From CAYHGX01 sp964356355 (lineage in GTDB: Bacteria; Patescibacteriota; Gracilibacteria; UBA1369; LOWO2-01-FULL-3), in assembly GCA_964356355.1 (NCBI GenBank), contig CAYHGX010000009.1, positions 1 through 54,821 on the forward strand: a stretch of 54,821 nt of DNA, read 5' to 3'. Positions 39,937-48,383 of this stretch are shown here, in pieces. Numbering within the stretch: position 1 is the first letter of the stretch; the number at the start of each line of letters is the position of its first letter. Both the position numbers and the translations under genes were made by a program. The notes under the pieces were generated by a model that was not told where the DNA came from, ran no database searches, and was given only the letters and a program-made list of their open reading frames with translations.

Positions 39937-40830
39937 TTAGAAGTTTAGCTCTTTTGTAAGAGTGTACCTAACTGGTTTGCTGTGTTGGTAGCGTTCTTCA
40001 ATTGTTGAGAGGTCGGGCTCTTCTTTTAGCTCAATTTTACTGTCTCTTTTTGAGCGTACAACTATGTGGCCGCCTTGCGGTCCTCGGCAATCGGTGATCA
40101 CCAGCGATTCTTCGTTTGGTGCTCCCTTTTTTGATCGTGTAATGGCACTTTGCAATGCTGCTGCAAGACTAATGGTTTTAATTCTTAGTTTTTCATAGCG
40201 ACAGATTTTTTTTATAAATGTATTGATTGTCTGGATCGTTTCAGGTGAAATTTTGCCTTCTATTTCAATTGAGTAGGCATTTGGTGGCGGGGTGAATTCT
40301 TCTGGCATGTGCCTGTTTGTAGGCGTTTGGCTTTGCATATCAACTTGCAGTAGAAGGTATTTTATTATTTCTTGTGTGGCGGGATCGTTTCTAAATTGAT
40401 TAGCATTTGCGTGGAGAATATTGTCTGGACTTGCCAGTACTGCGTCTCCAAAGTCGTTGGCGATGAATCCTGACGTCATAAGCATTTGATATGGCCTTTT
40501 TGGTGTTCTTTTGGCTCTAGCCATAATTGTTGCTAGTTCTTTGATTGCGTCTGGGGTTCTTGCTCTGATTCTTCCAATTTCTACTTGGGTGAATATTGCT
40601 CCAATCGTTGCTGGTGTAATGTTTGGGTAGGTATTTTGGAGTAGGGCCTGTACGTCTCTATCGTTGCCTTGAATATAGGCTAGGTCTTGAAAATACTGGG
40701 CTTCTGCGTCTGCGCATACGACGGTCCTGGTACTTCCTGGTACATCAATAGCCCTGCCAATGTCGGTTAATTCAGCTGGTGAAATTATATCTTCTACTTT
40801 TGATGTTTCTGGATATTTGTCTCCCTTCAT
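39937..40830 (-). CDS. Unknown 297-aa protein inserted in the dTDP-sugar region
   Basis: Not recognised. No signal peptide or membrane segment. The first about 150 residues are helical (PSNITPATIG-like and RTPDAIKELATIMARA). The second half (about 185-297) has a mixed alpha/beta pattern, with CRYEKLRIKTISLAAAL and ITDCRGPQGGHIVVRSKRDS, which could be a small-molecule or nucleic-acid-binding fold. Transcribed against its neighbours from a strong promoter of its own (40859-40886), and its stop is adjacent to the rfbB stop with no spacer. Confidence 0.65.
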   Translation of the reverse strand: MKGDKYPETSKVEDIISPAELTDIGRAIDVPGSTRTVVCADAEAQYFQDLAYIQGNDRDVQALLQNTYPNITPATIGAIFTQVEIGRIRARTPDAIKELATIMARAKRTPKRPYQMLMTSGFIANDFGDAVLASPDNILHANANQFRNDPATQEIIKYLLLQVDMQSQTPTNRHMPEEFTPPPNAYSIEIEGKISPETIQTINTFIKKICRYEKLRIKTISLAAALQSAITRSKKGAPNEESLVITDCRGPQGGHIVVRSKRDSKIELKEEPDLSTIEERYQHSKPVRYTLTKELNF

Positions 40831-40858
40831 CGATTGACATTGTTTAAAAATGTATCTC

Positions 40859-40886
40859 AGTATACTTACTTGCGTTAAATTGTCAA
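40859..40886 (-). promoter_or_regulatory. Strong promoter of the 297-aa gene
   Basis: Minus-strand -35 TTGACA (40881-40886), 16-bp spacer, -10 TATACT (40859-40864), 28 bases before the ATG. Confidence 0.75.
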
Positions 40887-40894
40887 TGCTTCTC

Positions 40895-40923
40895 TTGGAT
40901 TTCTGGCTGGGTTTGGGTAGAAT
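40895..40923 (+). promoter_or_regulatory. proS: Promoter of proS
   Basis: -35 TTGGAT (40895-40900), 17-bp spacer, -10 TAGAAT (40918-40923), 21 bases before the ATG. Back to back with the promoter at 40859-40886. Confidence 0.55.
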
Positions 40924-40944
40924 TGGCGGGTAATAAATTTTTCT

Positions 40945-42648
40945 ATGCGCTATTCACAAAGTTTTGCTAAGACACAAAAGGAGATTCCAAAGGATGTAAC
41001 GGTTGTTAGCCATCAATATTTGATTAGAGGTGGTTTTATTGATCAGCTAGCCGCTGGATTGTATAGTTTTTTGCCTTTTGGTTTTCGAGTTTTAATGAAA
41101 ATTGATCAAATTGTTCGCGAAGAGCTTAGTAAACAGGGGGTTGAGCACCTTTTGATGCCCTTTGTTCATCCTGCTTCTTTGTGGAAGGAAAGTGGCCGAT
41201 ATGACACCGTGGATGTGCTTTTGAAATTCAAATCTGCCCGCGGTAGTGATTGTGTGCTTGCTCCTACGCATGAAGAAACGGTTACGGATTTGGCTAGGAA
41301 GTTTGTGCGTACTTATAAGGATTTACCGGTAATATTGAATCAAAATCAGTGGAAATATCGTGATGAAGTGCGTGCCACTGGCGGGCTGTTGAGGACACGT
41401 GAGTTTTTGATGCAGGATGCCTATAGTTTTGATAAGGATCGCGAGGGATTGGATTTGAGTTTTGATAAGGTTAGTTCTGCGTATCATTCGATTTTCAGGA
41501 GGGTTGGTGTTGATGTGCTTGTAGTAAAGGCTGATAGTGGCTCTATGGGTGGGTCTGATAGTGAGGAATTTATGATTGTAAGCGATGTTGGGGAAGATAG
41601 AATTTTTCTTTGTAATGAGTGTGATTATAGAGCTAATAGTGAGAAGGCTGTGAGTAATGTTGTTGATATTAAGCAGGATTCCGAGATGAAACCGATGGAA
41701 AGAATTGAGGGGGCCGGTATTATTGGTGTTGAGGAATTGGCTCGTCATTTGGGAGTTGAGGCTGGTCAGACCTCAAAAACCTTACTTTTCCGGGCAGATA
41801 AAAAGTATGTTGCGGTGATGATTCGTGGCGATTTTGATATTAATGAGACTAAATTGAAAAATTATTTGGGCTGTTTGGATTTGGAATTGGCTTCTGCTGA
41901 AGTGATAAAGGAATTAACAGGGGCTGAGGTTGGATATATGGGGCCAGTGAATCTGCCTGAGGGTATTCATTTGGTGGCTGATTTGACCTGCAAAGGCCGC
42001 GTTAATTTTGAGGCTGGCGCGAATGAAACTAATTATCATAATGTTAATGTGAATTTTGAGCGAGACTTCCCTACTCCAGAATTTGTTGATCTTCGTGAGG
42101 TGAAGGATGGTGATCAGTGTAGTAAATGTGGCAGTGGTATGTTGATGGCTAAAAGTGCGATAGAGATTGGGCATGTATTTAAACTTGGAACTAAGTATTC
42201 CGATTCTATGAAGGCGAATTTTATAGATAGGGACGGTAAGGGAAAGCCAATTATCATGGGTTGCTATGGCATTGGTATTTCTCGCCTTGTGGCTGCTACT
42301 GTTGAGGCTTCTCATGATGAAAAGGGTATGATCTGGCCTGTTAATATTGCGCCTTTCCAGGTGCAGCTCGTAATGCTAGGAAATGATGAAGAGGTGCGAG
42401 CGGAAGCTGAGGCTTTGTACGCCGATCTTTTAGCTCAGGGTTTTGAGGTGCTTTTTGATGACCGAGATGAAAGTGCTGGAATAAAATTCAAGGATGCAGA
42501 TTTGATTGGTTTGCCCTTGAGGCTTGTGGTTAGTAAAAAAATGATGGAACAGGCTGCAGTGGAATGGAAAGAGCGTACTGCTGAGGCTTTTGAGGTGGTA
42601 AATAGGGGTGACGTGGTGATGAAAGTACGTGATTTTTTAAGTAATTAA
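40945..42648 (+). CDS. proS: Prolyl-tRNA synthetase (bacterial type with editing insertion)
   Basis: A 567-residue class II enzyme. The catalytic core has LAPTHEETVTDL and motif 2 YRDEVRATGGLLRTREF. The INS (YbaK-like) editing domain is inserted at about 225-395, with EVGYMGPVNL, and clears Ala-tRNA-Pro. Motif 3 contains GCYGIGISRLVAA, and the anticodon-binding domain covers about 470-567. Cysteines CNECDY and CSKCGS flank the insertion. It is followed one base later by rfbD with a GTG start. Confidence 0.97.
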   Translation: MRYSQSFAKTQKEIPKDVTVVSHQYLIRGGFIDQLAAGLYSFLPFGFRVLMKIDQIVREELSKQGVEHLLMPFVHPASLWKESGRYDTVDVLLKFKSARGSDCVLAPTHEETVTDLARKFVRTYKDLPVILNQNQWKYRDEVRATGGLLRTREFLMQDAYSFDKDREGLDLSFDKVSSAYHSIFRRVGVDVLVVKADSGSMGGSDSEEFMIVSDVGEDRIFLCNECDYRANSEKAVSNVVDIKQDSEMKPMERIEGAGIIGVEELARHLGVEAGQTSKTLLFRADKKYVAVMIRGDFDINETKLKNYLGCLDLELASAEVIKELTGAEVGYMGPVNLPEGIHLVADLTCKGRVNFEAGANETNYHNVNVNFERDFPTPEFVDLREVKDGDQCSKCGSGMLMAKSAIEIGHVFKLGTKYSDSMKANFIDRDGKGKPIIMGCYGIGISRLVAATVEASHDEKGMIWPVNIAPFQVQLVMLGNDEEVRAEAEALYADLLAQGFEVLFDDRDESAGIKFKDADLIGLPLRLVVSKKMMEQAAVEWKERTAEAFEVVNRGDVVMKVRDFLSN

Positions 42649-42649
42649 A

Positions 42650-43489
42650 GTGAAAATCGTACTGCTTGGTAAGTCTGGGATGCTTGGATCTGCTTTTTTA
42701 AAATTACTTGATTCTAGGGTGGATATTGAGCTGCATGGTTTTGATTTTGCTAATTTGGATGTAACTAAATTTGATGATGTACGCCGAGTGATTACTAATT
42801 TGCGTCCTGATTTCGTAATAAACTGTAGTGGTTACACTAATGTTGATTTGGCTGAGAGTGAACCTGAAAAAGCTTTCACATTAAATGCGCATGCGGTTGA
42901 AAATCTGGGGAAGCTTTCTGTTGAGTTTGATTTTAAGTTGATTCATTTCAGTACCGACTATGTTTTTTCTGGTGAAAAAGTTGATGGTTATTTGGAGAAT
43001 GATAAGTGTGGCCCTCTTAATGTGTATGGAGAGTCAAAACTGGCTGGAGAAAGGGCCTTAATTAGTTGTGGGGCAAATTCATTTATTGTCAGAACTGCTT
43101 GGCTTTTTGGTCCAAATGGAAAAAATTTCGTAGATACAATGGTGAAAATTGCTAAGGAAAGTGGAACGGTTCGAGTTGTTGGTGATCAATTTGGATCCCC
43201 TACTTATACTTTTGATTTAGCAAATGCTGTTATAAGAAGTTTCATTGATCAGGATAAGAGTTTTGGAGTTTATCATTTAACTAATTTGGGAGAGGTGAGC
43301 TGGTGCGATTTTGCAAAAAAAATCTTTAATTTTGCGAAGCTGAATGTGAGCGTTGAGAGTATTTCTTCGGCAGAATTTGCCCGCCCCGCTAAACGTCCCA
43401 ATCATGGTATTTTGATAAACTCTAAGTTGCCCTTGCTTAGGCCTTATGAGGAGTCTTTACGCGAGTATATAGGTTTGCATTTTGCTTAG
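42650..43489 (+). CDS. rfbD: dTDP-4-dehydrorhamnose reductase
   Basis: Final step of dTDP-L-rhamnose synthesis; 279 residues from a GTG start at 42650. The nucleotide-binding motif GKSGMLGS (7-14) replaces the usual G-x-x-G-x-x-G form conservatively. Other signatures are NCSGYTNVDLAESEPEKAF, HFSTDYVFSG and Y126-x-x-x-K130 in YGESKLAG. No rfbC/rmlC epimerase is present, so its substrate must come from an unlinked gene, unless the FdtA-like cupin or another enzyme supplies it. Confidence 0.95.
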   Translation: MKIVLLGKSGMLGSAFLKLLDSRVDIELHGFDFANLDVTKFDDVRRVITNLRPDFVINCSGYTNVDLAESEPEKAFTLNAHAVENLGKLSVEFDFKLIHFSTDYVFSGEKVDGYLENDKCGPLNVYGESKLAGERALISCGANSFIVRTAWLFGPNGKNFVDTMVKIAKESGTVRVVGDQFGSPTYTFDLANAVIRSFIDQDKSFGVYHLTNLGEVSWCDFAKKIFNFAKLNVSVESISSAEFARPAKRPNHGILINSKLPLLRPYEESLREYIGLHFA

Positions 43490-43509
43490 TATTACTGTTT
43501 AATTTTTTC

Positions 43510-44250
43510 ATGAAAGGAGTAATTTTAGCTGGCGGAACAGGGAGTAGGCTTTATCCGCTTACTAGAGTGACAAATAAGCATTTGTTGCCGGTTTTTAATA
43601 AGCCGATGATATATTTCCCTTTATTTGCTCTTAAAGAGGCTGGGATTACTGAAATTATGATTGTATCTGGGCGTGGGCATGTTGGCACATTTTTAGAATT
43701 AATCGGTTCTGGTGCGAGGTTTGGTTTGAGTATTCGCTATGAGATTCAGGAGGAGGCTGGTGGAATTGCTCAGGCTTTGTCTTTGGTGGAAAGTTTTGTT
43801 GGAGATGATAAGTTTGCTGTAGTGCTTGGGGACAATGTTTTTGAGGATAGTATTAAAAGTGCTGTTGAGGAGTTTGAACGTCAATCTGAAGGAGCGAAGA
43901 TTTTCTTGAAATCCGTGGCCAATCCAACGGCTTATGGTGTCGCTGAACTGGTTGGCGGAGCAATTAGATCACTTGTGGAGAAGCCAAAAGTGCCTGTTTC
44001 TGATTTGGCGGTTGTGGGCCTTTATATGTATGATTCTGGTGTTTTTGAGGTAATTAGGGGCTTGAAGCCTTCTGCTCGAAATGAGTTGGAAATAACTGAC
44101 GTTAATAATTATTATCTTTCTCAAGGAACACTTTCTCATCAGATATTAGATGGATTTTGGGGTGACTGTGGAGAATCGTTTGAGAGCTTGATGCAGGCTT
44201 CTGATTTGGTTCGAGGAAGTTTTTTGGCTAATATTTCTGACAATTTATGA
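43510..44250 (+). CDS. rfbA: Glucose-1-phosphate thymidylyltransferase (short form)
   Basis: Makes dTDP-glucose from glucose-1-phosphate and dTTP. The 246-residue enzyme begins with the nucleotidyltransferase signature GVILAGGTGSRLYPLT (G8 to R13 core) and has K near 24 in NKHLLPV, then LGDNVFED for metal binding, VEKP and the late WGDCG. It is about 45 residues shorter than classical RmlA, lacking the C-terminal allosteric portion, so it may not be feedback-inhibited by dTDP-rhamnose. It overlaps the following kinase gene by 4 bases (ATGA). Confidence 0.92.
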   Translation: MKGVILAGGTGSRLYPLTRVTNKHLLPVFNKPMIYFPLFALKEAGITEIMIVSGRGHVGTFLELIGSGARFGLSIRYEIQEEAGGIAQALSLVESFVGDDKFAVVLGDNVFEDSIKSAVEEFERQSEGAKIFLKSVANPTAYGVAELVGGAIRSLVEKPKVPVSDLAVVGLYMYDSGVFEVIRGLKPSARNELEITDVNNYYLSQGTLSHQILDGFWGDCGESFESLMQASDLVRGSFLANISDNL

Positions 44251-45173
44251 GTAGTAAGGTTTTTGTTAGTGGATCTTTAGCTTATGATGTTTTGATGAAT
44301 TTTGATGGTACTTTTTCAGACCATATTCTTGCTGATAAAATTAGTTCTTTAAGTGTGTCCTTTTTTGCTAAAAATCGAGAGATATTTTTCGGGGGCTGTG
44401 GAGGAAATATCGCTTATGGTTTAAGTAAATTTGATATTGTCCCCTATTTGTTTGGAAATGGGGGAAATGACTTTGGGCGTTACCTGTCTCATTTGAATAG
44501 TATTGGTGTTGAGTGTGATAGTGTAGTTTGTGATGAGAAACTTCCAACTGCTTCGGCCTTTATTTTGAGCGATAATGGTGCGAATCAGATTGCTATGTTT
44601 TCTCCGGGAGCAATGGAATCTAATTCTGATATTTCTTTGTCAGGGACTGTTTTTGATTTTGCGATACTTGCGCCACTTTTGCCTGAGCGAATGGTTGCTG
44701 TGGGCCGGGCCCTGCAAGGTAATAGTATGAGATACTTGTTGGACCCGGGCCAGGCATTGGTTTCTTTAACAAAGGAACAGTTGGAGTTTTTGATTTCTGG
44801 TGCTCATTCCATGGTGTTAAATGAGTATGAATTAGAGCTATTTGAGAAGAAAATGGGCTGTTCTTTGAGTGATTTTGATAGCCACTTTGATTTTGTTGTG
44901 GTGACTTTGGGCGAAAATGGTAGCGAGGTGCGTCGAGGCGGTGTTGTAACTCGAGTTGCAGCTTTATCGAACTTAGAGGTTGTTGATCCAACAGGCTGTG
45001 GAGATAGTTTTCGTGCTGGTTTTATTGCGGCATTGCAAAATGGTCAGGACTTATCGACTGCCCTGAAATGGGGAAATGTGATTGCTTCTTTTTGCCTTGA
45101 AGTAAAGGGGTCTCAGTCTTATGATTTTTCACTGGAGGATTTCAATGAAAGATTGAGGACAACTTATCCTTGA
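44247..45173 (+). CDS. PfkB-family carbohydrate/nucleoside kinase
   Basis: A 308-residue ribokinase-like kinase. The N-terminal signature GGCGGNIAYGLSKF (about 50-63) and the C-terminal DPTGCGDSFRAGF (about 247-259, catalytic Asp in GCGD) are intact. The substrate is not deducible; similar proteins phosphorylate adenosine, ribose or fructose derivatives. Coupled to rfbA by a 4-base overlap, hinting at a role in feeding sugar phosphates to the nucleotide-sugar pathway. It overlaps the converging csaB by 32 bases. Confidence 0.88.
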   Translation: MSSKVFVSGSLAYDVLMNFDGTFSDHILADKISSLSVSFFAKNREIFFGGCGGNIAYGLSKFDIVPYLFGNGGNDFGRYLSHLNSIGVECDSVVCDEKLPTASAFILSDNGANQIAMFSPGAMESNSDISLSGTVFDFAILAPLLPERMVAVGRALQGNSMRYLLDPGQALVSLTKEQLEFLISGAHSMVLNEYELELFEKKMGCSLSDFDSHFDFVVVTLGENGSEVRRGGVVTRVAALSNLEVVDPTGCGDSFRAGFIAALQNGQDLSTALKWGNVIASFCLEVKGSQSYDFSLEDFNERLRTTYP

Positions 45174-46146
45174 TGGAGTTGAACGTTACTTTTTCTAGCG
45201 TGAGTGAGTTTTTTGAAAGTCCCTGATCGTTTAATAGGTTGGAGATTTTTTCCCCGTAACTTATCGCAAGGAAGGGTGTTTTTGTTTTGATGGCTGTGAT
45301 TACTGAATGTAGCCTCATTCCAATTAGGCATTTTGAGTTGGCAATTTGTGCCTCGGCCTCGGTTGTTGTTTTGGGATTCACTATTTTTACTCTAGATTTT
45401 TGGTTAATGCCTTTTACTAGCTCTTCATGAACGTTATTGTCGCTTTGCGGACCTTGCTGAAAATTTACGAAATTGATTTCGAGTTGGAGCTCTTCGATGA
45501 GCCAGTTGCAGATTTTGGTGAGATCCTGTTTGAGCGTTGGTGGCCATTGAGGTGTATCTCTGAGCGCTATACTTACTATTTTGCTTTGATTGTTGTGTAT
45601 GTGCTTTGGTTTGGAGTATAAAGCTAGGTCCTGCTCTACCTCTATGTGCCTTTTTATGCCTACCTTTTCAAGGTTTTTCTTTGAGGTGGTGTCTCTTACA
45701 GAAATTTTGCTAGCTGAGTTGAAGATCTTTTTAATTATTGCTTTCTCTATTATACCCTTTATTGCTCCAAGGCTTTGTCCAACAATTTCTATTGTTTTTT
45801 TATACTTTAGTGCTGGCCTAGTTTGTAGCCACCAGATGAGGTTTGCGCGGTTACTTTGACTTGCAAAAAGCCCTCCTCCTCCAAAAATAAAGAGGTCGCA
45901 GTCCTTGATTGCTTCCATAGTTTCCTTGTTTGGATGAAGTAGACTTTTTAGATAGCTTTTAATGCCGGCTGGTAGCTGTTTGAGACTTTTAACGTGATGA
46001 ATTTTGCTTGTTTCTTCTGGATTTGCGCTTATGACTAAAAATTCTGCCGCGGGGTATTTTGATTTAAGCTTTTGAATTAGTCCTTCAAGTATCATCTCGT
46101 CCCCGATGTTTTGAGCTCCGTAGTTGCCGCAAATAACGATTTTCAT
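45142..46146 (-). CDS. csaB: Polysaccharide pyruvyl transferase CsaB
   Basis: A 334-residue enzyme that adds ketal pyruvate to a wall polysaccharide, creating the ligand of SLH domains. Signatures are CGNYGAQNIGDEMI near the start, FGGGGLFAS (about 90-98), IEIVGQSLGAI (about 118-128), SVRDTTSKKNL and, late, CLIGMRLHSVITAI. The SLH-bearing M23 peptidase at 26022-27611 is its natural functional partner. Third gene in a minus-strand run rplS-rnhB-csaB with 12 bases before it. Its 3' end overlaps the kinase gene. Confidence 0.9.
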   Translation of the reverse strand: MKIVICGNYGAQNIGDEMILEGLIQKLKSKYPAAEFLVISANPEETSKIHHVKSLKQLPAGIKSYLKSLLHPNKETMEAIKDCDLFIFGGGGLFASQSNRANLIWWLQTRPALKYKKTIEIVGQSLGAIKGIIEKAIIKKIFNSASKISVRDTTSKKNLEKVGIKRHIEVEQDLALYSKPKHIHNNQSKIVSIALRDTPQWPPTLKQDLTKICNWLIEELQLEINFVNFQQGPQSDNNVHEELVKGINQKSRVKIVNPKTTTEAEAQIANSKCLIGMRLHSVITAIKTKTPFLAISYGEKISNLLNDQGLSKNSLTLEKVTFNSIKDKLSSIFH

Positions 46147-46158
46147 ATTTTCGATTAT

Positions 46159-46752
46159 TTATTTCAGTTTATAACTTTTTCTATGTATTGCGCAAAGTCC
46201 ATATTTCTTGATGTTTGAGCGATGAAGTTGCGTTCCGTAACCCATGTGTTTTGAAAATCCGTAATTTGAAAATAAGGAATCATAGTGATTCATCAGGTGG
46301 TCTCTGGCAACTTTGGCGAGAATAGAGGCGGCGGCGATGCTTTTCACTTTGCTGTCTCCTTTTATGATGGTTTGAAATGGCAAATCGATAGTTTGCTTGT
46401 CTCTTCCGTCAATGAGGACGTAATCAGGCTTTACATTAAGAAATTTTACGCATAGATGATTGGCTTGGATAGTTGCGTTGAGAATATTGATCTCGTCGAT
46501 CGTTTCGTGTGGTACGAAGGTAATACTAAAGTCCTCGCTTTGGTCGATAATTTTATGAAAGAGTTCTAGGCGTTTTTTGTGTGTGAGTTTTTTGCTGTCG
46601 TCGAGGCCCGGTAGACGCGCTGTTTTTTTGAGAATGACCGCTGCCGAAACTACCGGGCCTGCGAGTGGCCCTCTTCCAGCTTCGTCAATTCCAGCTATAT
46701 AAAAAAATCCCTGCCTTATGAGTTGTTGCTCAACTGGCAGGAATTTTCCCAT
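46159..46752 (-). CDS. rnhB: Ribonuclease HII
   Basis: Removes RNA in RNA-DNA hybrids and single ribonucleotides. The 197-residue protein has the active-site motif GIDEAGRGPLAGP with D23 and E24. Further signatures are LDDSKKL, the Asp in YVLIDG, and AAASILAKVARDHLM. Located nine bases after rplS, the common bacterial pairing of rplS and rnhB. No SD. Confidence 0.96.
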   Translation of the reverse strand: MGKFLPVEQQLIRQGFFYIAGIDEAGRGPLAGPVVSAAVILKKTARLPGLDDSKKLTHKKRLELFHKIIDQSEDFSITFVPHETIDEINILNATIQANHLCVKFLNVKPDYVLIDGRDKQTIDLPFQTIIKGDSKVKSIAAASILAKVARDHLMNHYDSLFSNYGFSKHMGYGTQLHRSNIKKYGLCAIHRKSYKLK

Positions 46753-46761
46753 TTCAAATTA

Positions 46762-47301
46762 TTAGGCCTCTTTGCTTTCTTTAGTCTCTTCTGCTGTTGC
46801 TACTTCCTCTGCAACTGCGCTCTCAGTAACTACTTCTTCACTGGTAGTTTCTTCTGTAGTCTCAGCTGCCTCCTCGAGTGCTTTTTGATTTGCTAGCTCT
46901 TCGATAGCTTTCTCCATTTCCTCCTCGTTTTTGGCATCCTTGCTGCTTACGAAGCTTTCCTTCAAACGTGCAGATTTACCAAATCTATCTCTCATGTAGT
47001 AAAGTTTTGCTCTGCGGATTTTTGATTTCTTCTTAATCTCAATTTTATCGATAACTGGTGAATACATTGGGAAGATTCTCTCAACACCAATTCCTTCAAC
47101 CACCTTACGAACAGTAAAGCTTTTATCTGCTCCGTACCCACTATTAACTTTGATAACTAATCCTTCAAAGCTCTGGATTCTGTGTTTTTCACCTTCCTTG
47201 ATTTTTTGATAAACCTTAACTGTGTATCCAGCTTGGATATCTGGAACTTTTTTTACCGCCTTTTTGGCGATCTCCTTCATGTCGTGTAGAGTTGTAGTCA
47301 T
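46762..47301 (-). CDS. rplS: Large-subunit ribosomal protein L19 with acidic C-terminal extension
   Basis: Residues 1-115 are a normal L19: GYTVKVYQKIKEGEKHRIQ, FTVRKVVEGIGVERIFP, then IRRAKLYYMRDRFGKSAR. The remaining about 64 residues are an extension very rich in Glu, Ala and Thr, unusual since ribosomal proteins are basic. It has its own promoter (47328-47356). Confidence 0.95.
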   Translation of the reverse strand: MTTTLHDMKEIAKKAVKKVPDIQAGYTVKVYQKIKEGEKHRIQSFEGLVIKVNSGYGADKSFTVRKVVEGIGVERIFPMYSPVIDKIEIKKKSKIRRAKLYYMRDRFGKSARLKESFVSSKDAKNEEEMEKAIEELANQKALEEAAETTEETTSEEVVTESAVAEEVATAEETKESKEA

Positions 47302-47327
47302 GCTAAAATTTGGTTTAATGCGAAGGC

Positions 47328-47356
47328 AATATATAGAAGCTGTCCTTATAAATCAA
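47328..47356 (-). promoter_or_regulatory. rplS: Promoter of rplS-rnhB-csaB
   Basis: Minus-strand -35 TTGATT (47351-47356), 17-bp spacer, -10 TATATT (47328-47333), 26 bases before the rplS ATG. Confidence 0.65.
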
Positions 47357-47362
47357 GCTTTT

Positions 47363-47914
47363 TTACAGCTTATTTATCAAAATCTTATTATCAGGATCGT
47401 TGATTAGGTCGTTGACGAATTTGTCGTGACAATTTAGACGATATTGATAGTCCTCAACGCTTAAAACGCTATACTTGATTGGGCGTGGTGCTGAAATTTC
47501 ATTATTGATATAGTTTGCCAATTTATCGCGATCAAAGGTGCCAACTATTAGCATGTCTACATCTCCAGTTTCCTTGTTGGTAAGGATTCCGGAGGCAACT
47601 AGTACCCTGATATCCCCTAGTTTCTCTATCTCTTTGCCAATATCTTGAGCTGGTGCGAGTGTTTTGTGAATAATCCCCCTTAGTTCTGCGAGAATTATAA
47701 AATCTTTATTGATACAGTAGTATTTTTTCCTGTTCTTGCTTTTTGTTTTCAAAAAGCCCATTTTCTTTAAATTATCCAATTCTCGTCGAACTGAATTAAT
47801 TTGTTCGTCAAGCTTCCTCGTTAATTCTCTGATGAAAAACTCACTTTCTTCGTTCATCAGGAATGTAGTGAGTAGCTTAATACGCGTGTTTGATGTAAAA
47901 AGCCGTTTCAACAT
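47363..47914 (-). CDS. Winged-helix regulator with nucleotidyltransferase-like C-terminal domain
   Basis: A 183-residue protein. Residues about 1-75 are an ArsR-like winged helix (FFIRELTRKLDEQINSVRRELDNLKKMGFL). Residues about 95-180 resemble the MNT nucleotidyltransferase fold: a strand, ETGDVDMLIVG with the D-x-D pair of the fold, then helices. The Gly-Ser motif usually needed for catalysis reads ASGILTN, so it is probably a non-catalytic sensor. This combination occurs in archaea and CPR bacteria. Three phased GTATAC palindromes lie just upstream, so autoregulation is likely. Confidence 0.75.
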   Translation of the reverse strand: MLKRLFTSNTRIKLLTTFLMNEESEFFIRELTRKLDEQINSVRRELDNLKKMGFLKTKSKNRKKYYCINKDFIILAELRGIIHKTLAPAQDIGKEIEKLGDIRVLVASGILTNKETGDVDMLIVGTFDRDKLANYINNEISAPRPIKYSVLSVEDYQYRLNCHDKFVNDLINDPDNKILINKL

Positions 47915-47951
47915 TGCCTTTGCTTAAGCCCTAATTAGTTGTGCCCGCTAG

Positions 47952-47989
47952 GTATACAAAAAGTATACATCGCTGTGTGCAACGTATAC
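47952..47989. promoter_or_regulatory. Three phased GTATAC palindromes
   Basis: GTATAC at 47952-47957, 47963-47968 and 47984-47989. Start-to-start distances of 11 and 21 bp, about one and two helical turns, place them on one face of the DNA. They occupy the 80-bp gap upstream of the winged-helix regulator; the central copy contains a minus-strand TATACT that could be the -10. Confidence 0.55.
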
Positions 47990-47994
47990 TTTAT

Positions 47995-48351
47995 TTATTC
48001 TAATTGCAACATTTTTTTATACAGNNNNNNNNNNNNNNNNNNNNNNNNNNNNNNNNNNNNNNNNNNNNNNNNNNNNNNNNNNNNNNNNNNNNNNNNNNNN
48101 NNNNNNNNNNNNNNNNNNNNNNNNTCTTCTTCGTTGGCTGCGTCCATAATATTACTGATAAAGGCATGGTAGCTGGCCCCAGTGATCATGCCAAGGACTG
48201 AGATTCCGAGAACTACTAAGATAGGACTTGAGTCTGATAGATCATAGATTAGAAAATTGAGACCGCTGAATGTGGCCCCAATATTTTCAAAGGCGAGGAT
48301 TAATATGAGGACTGTAAGTACAATTGACGAGGTGAGGTAAAATGCTTTCAT
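47995..48351 (-). CDS. LapA-like two-helix membrane protein, interrupted by the assembly gap
   Basis: The N-terminal part (75 residues, 48125-48351) has two membrane helices with the LapA/DUF1049 pattern: a first helix ending in FENIGATFSGL, then a loop and a second helix with a Gly-rich SVLGMITGASYHAF. The C-terminal part lies beyond 100 unknown bases, and the last nine residues before the stop at 47995 depend on the gap having a length divisible by three. The 3' part is therefore unreliable. It sits between tig and the winged-helix regulator on the same strand. Confidence 0.55.
   Translation of the reverse strand: MKAFYLTSSIVLTVLILILAFENIGATFSGLNFLIYDLSDSSPILVVLGISVLGMITGASYHAFISNIMDAANEEXXXXXXXXXXXXXXXXXXXXXXXXXXXXXXXXXXLYKKMLQLE
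48025..48124. other. Assembly gap (100 N)
   Basis: Exactly 100 N, the conventional placeholder for a scaffold gap of unknown size. Distances and reading frames across it are not reliable. Confidence 0.99.
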
Positions 48352-48383
48352 AGGAATGAGGTTTAAAGCAGCTTTGTTGCTGT

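Noticed and set aside
47952..47989. GTATAC repeats as a CRISPR or simple satellite
   Set aside because: Only three 6-bp copies with unequal spacing; helical phasing at a promoter suggests operators.
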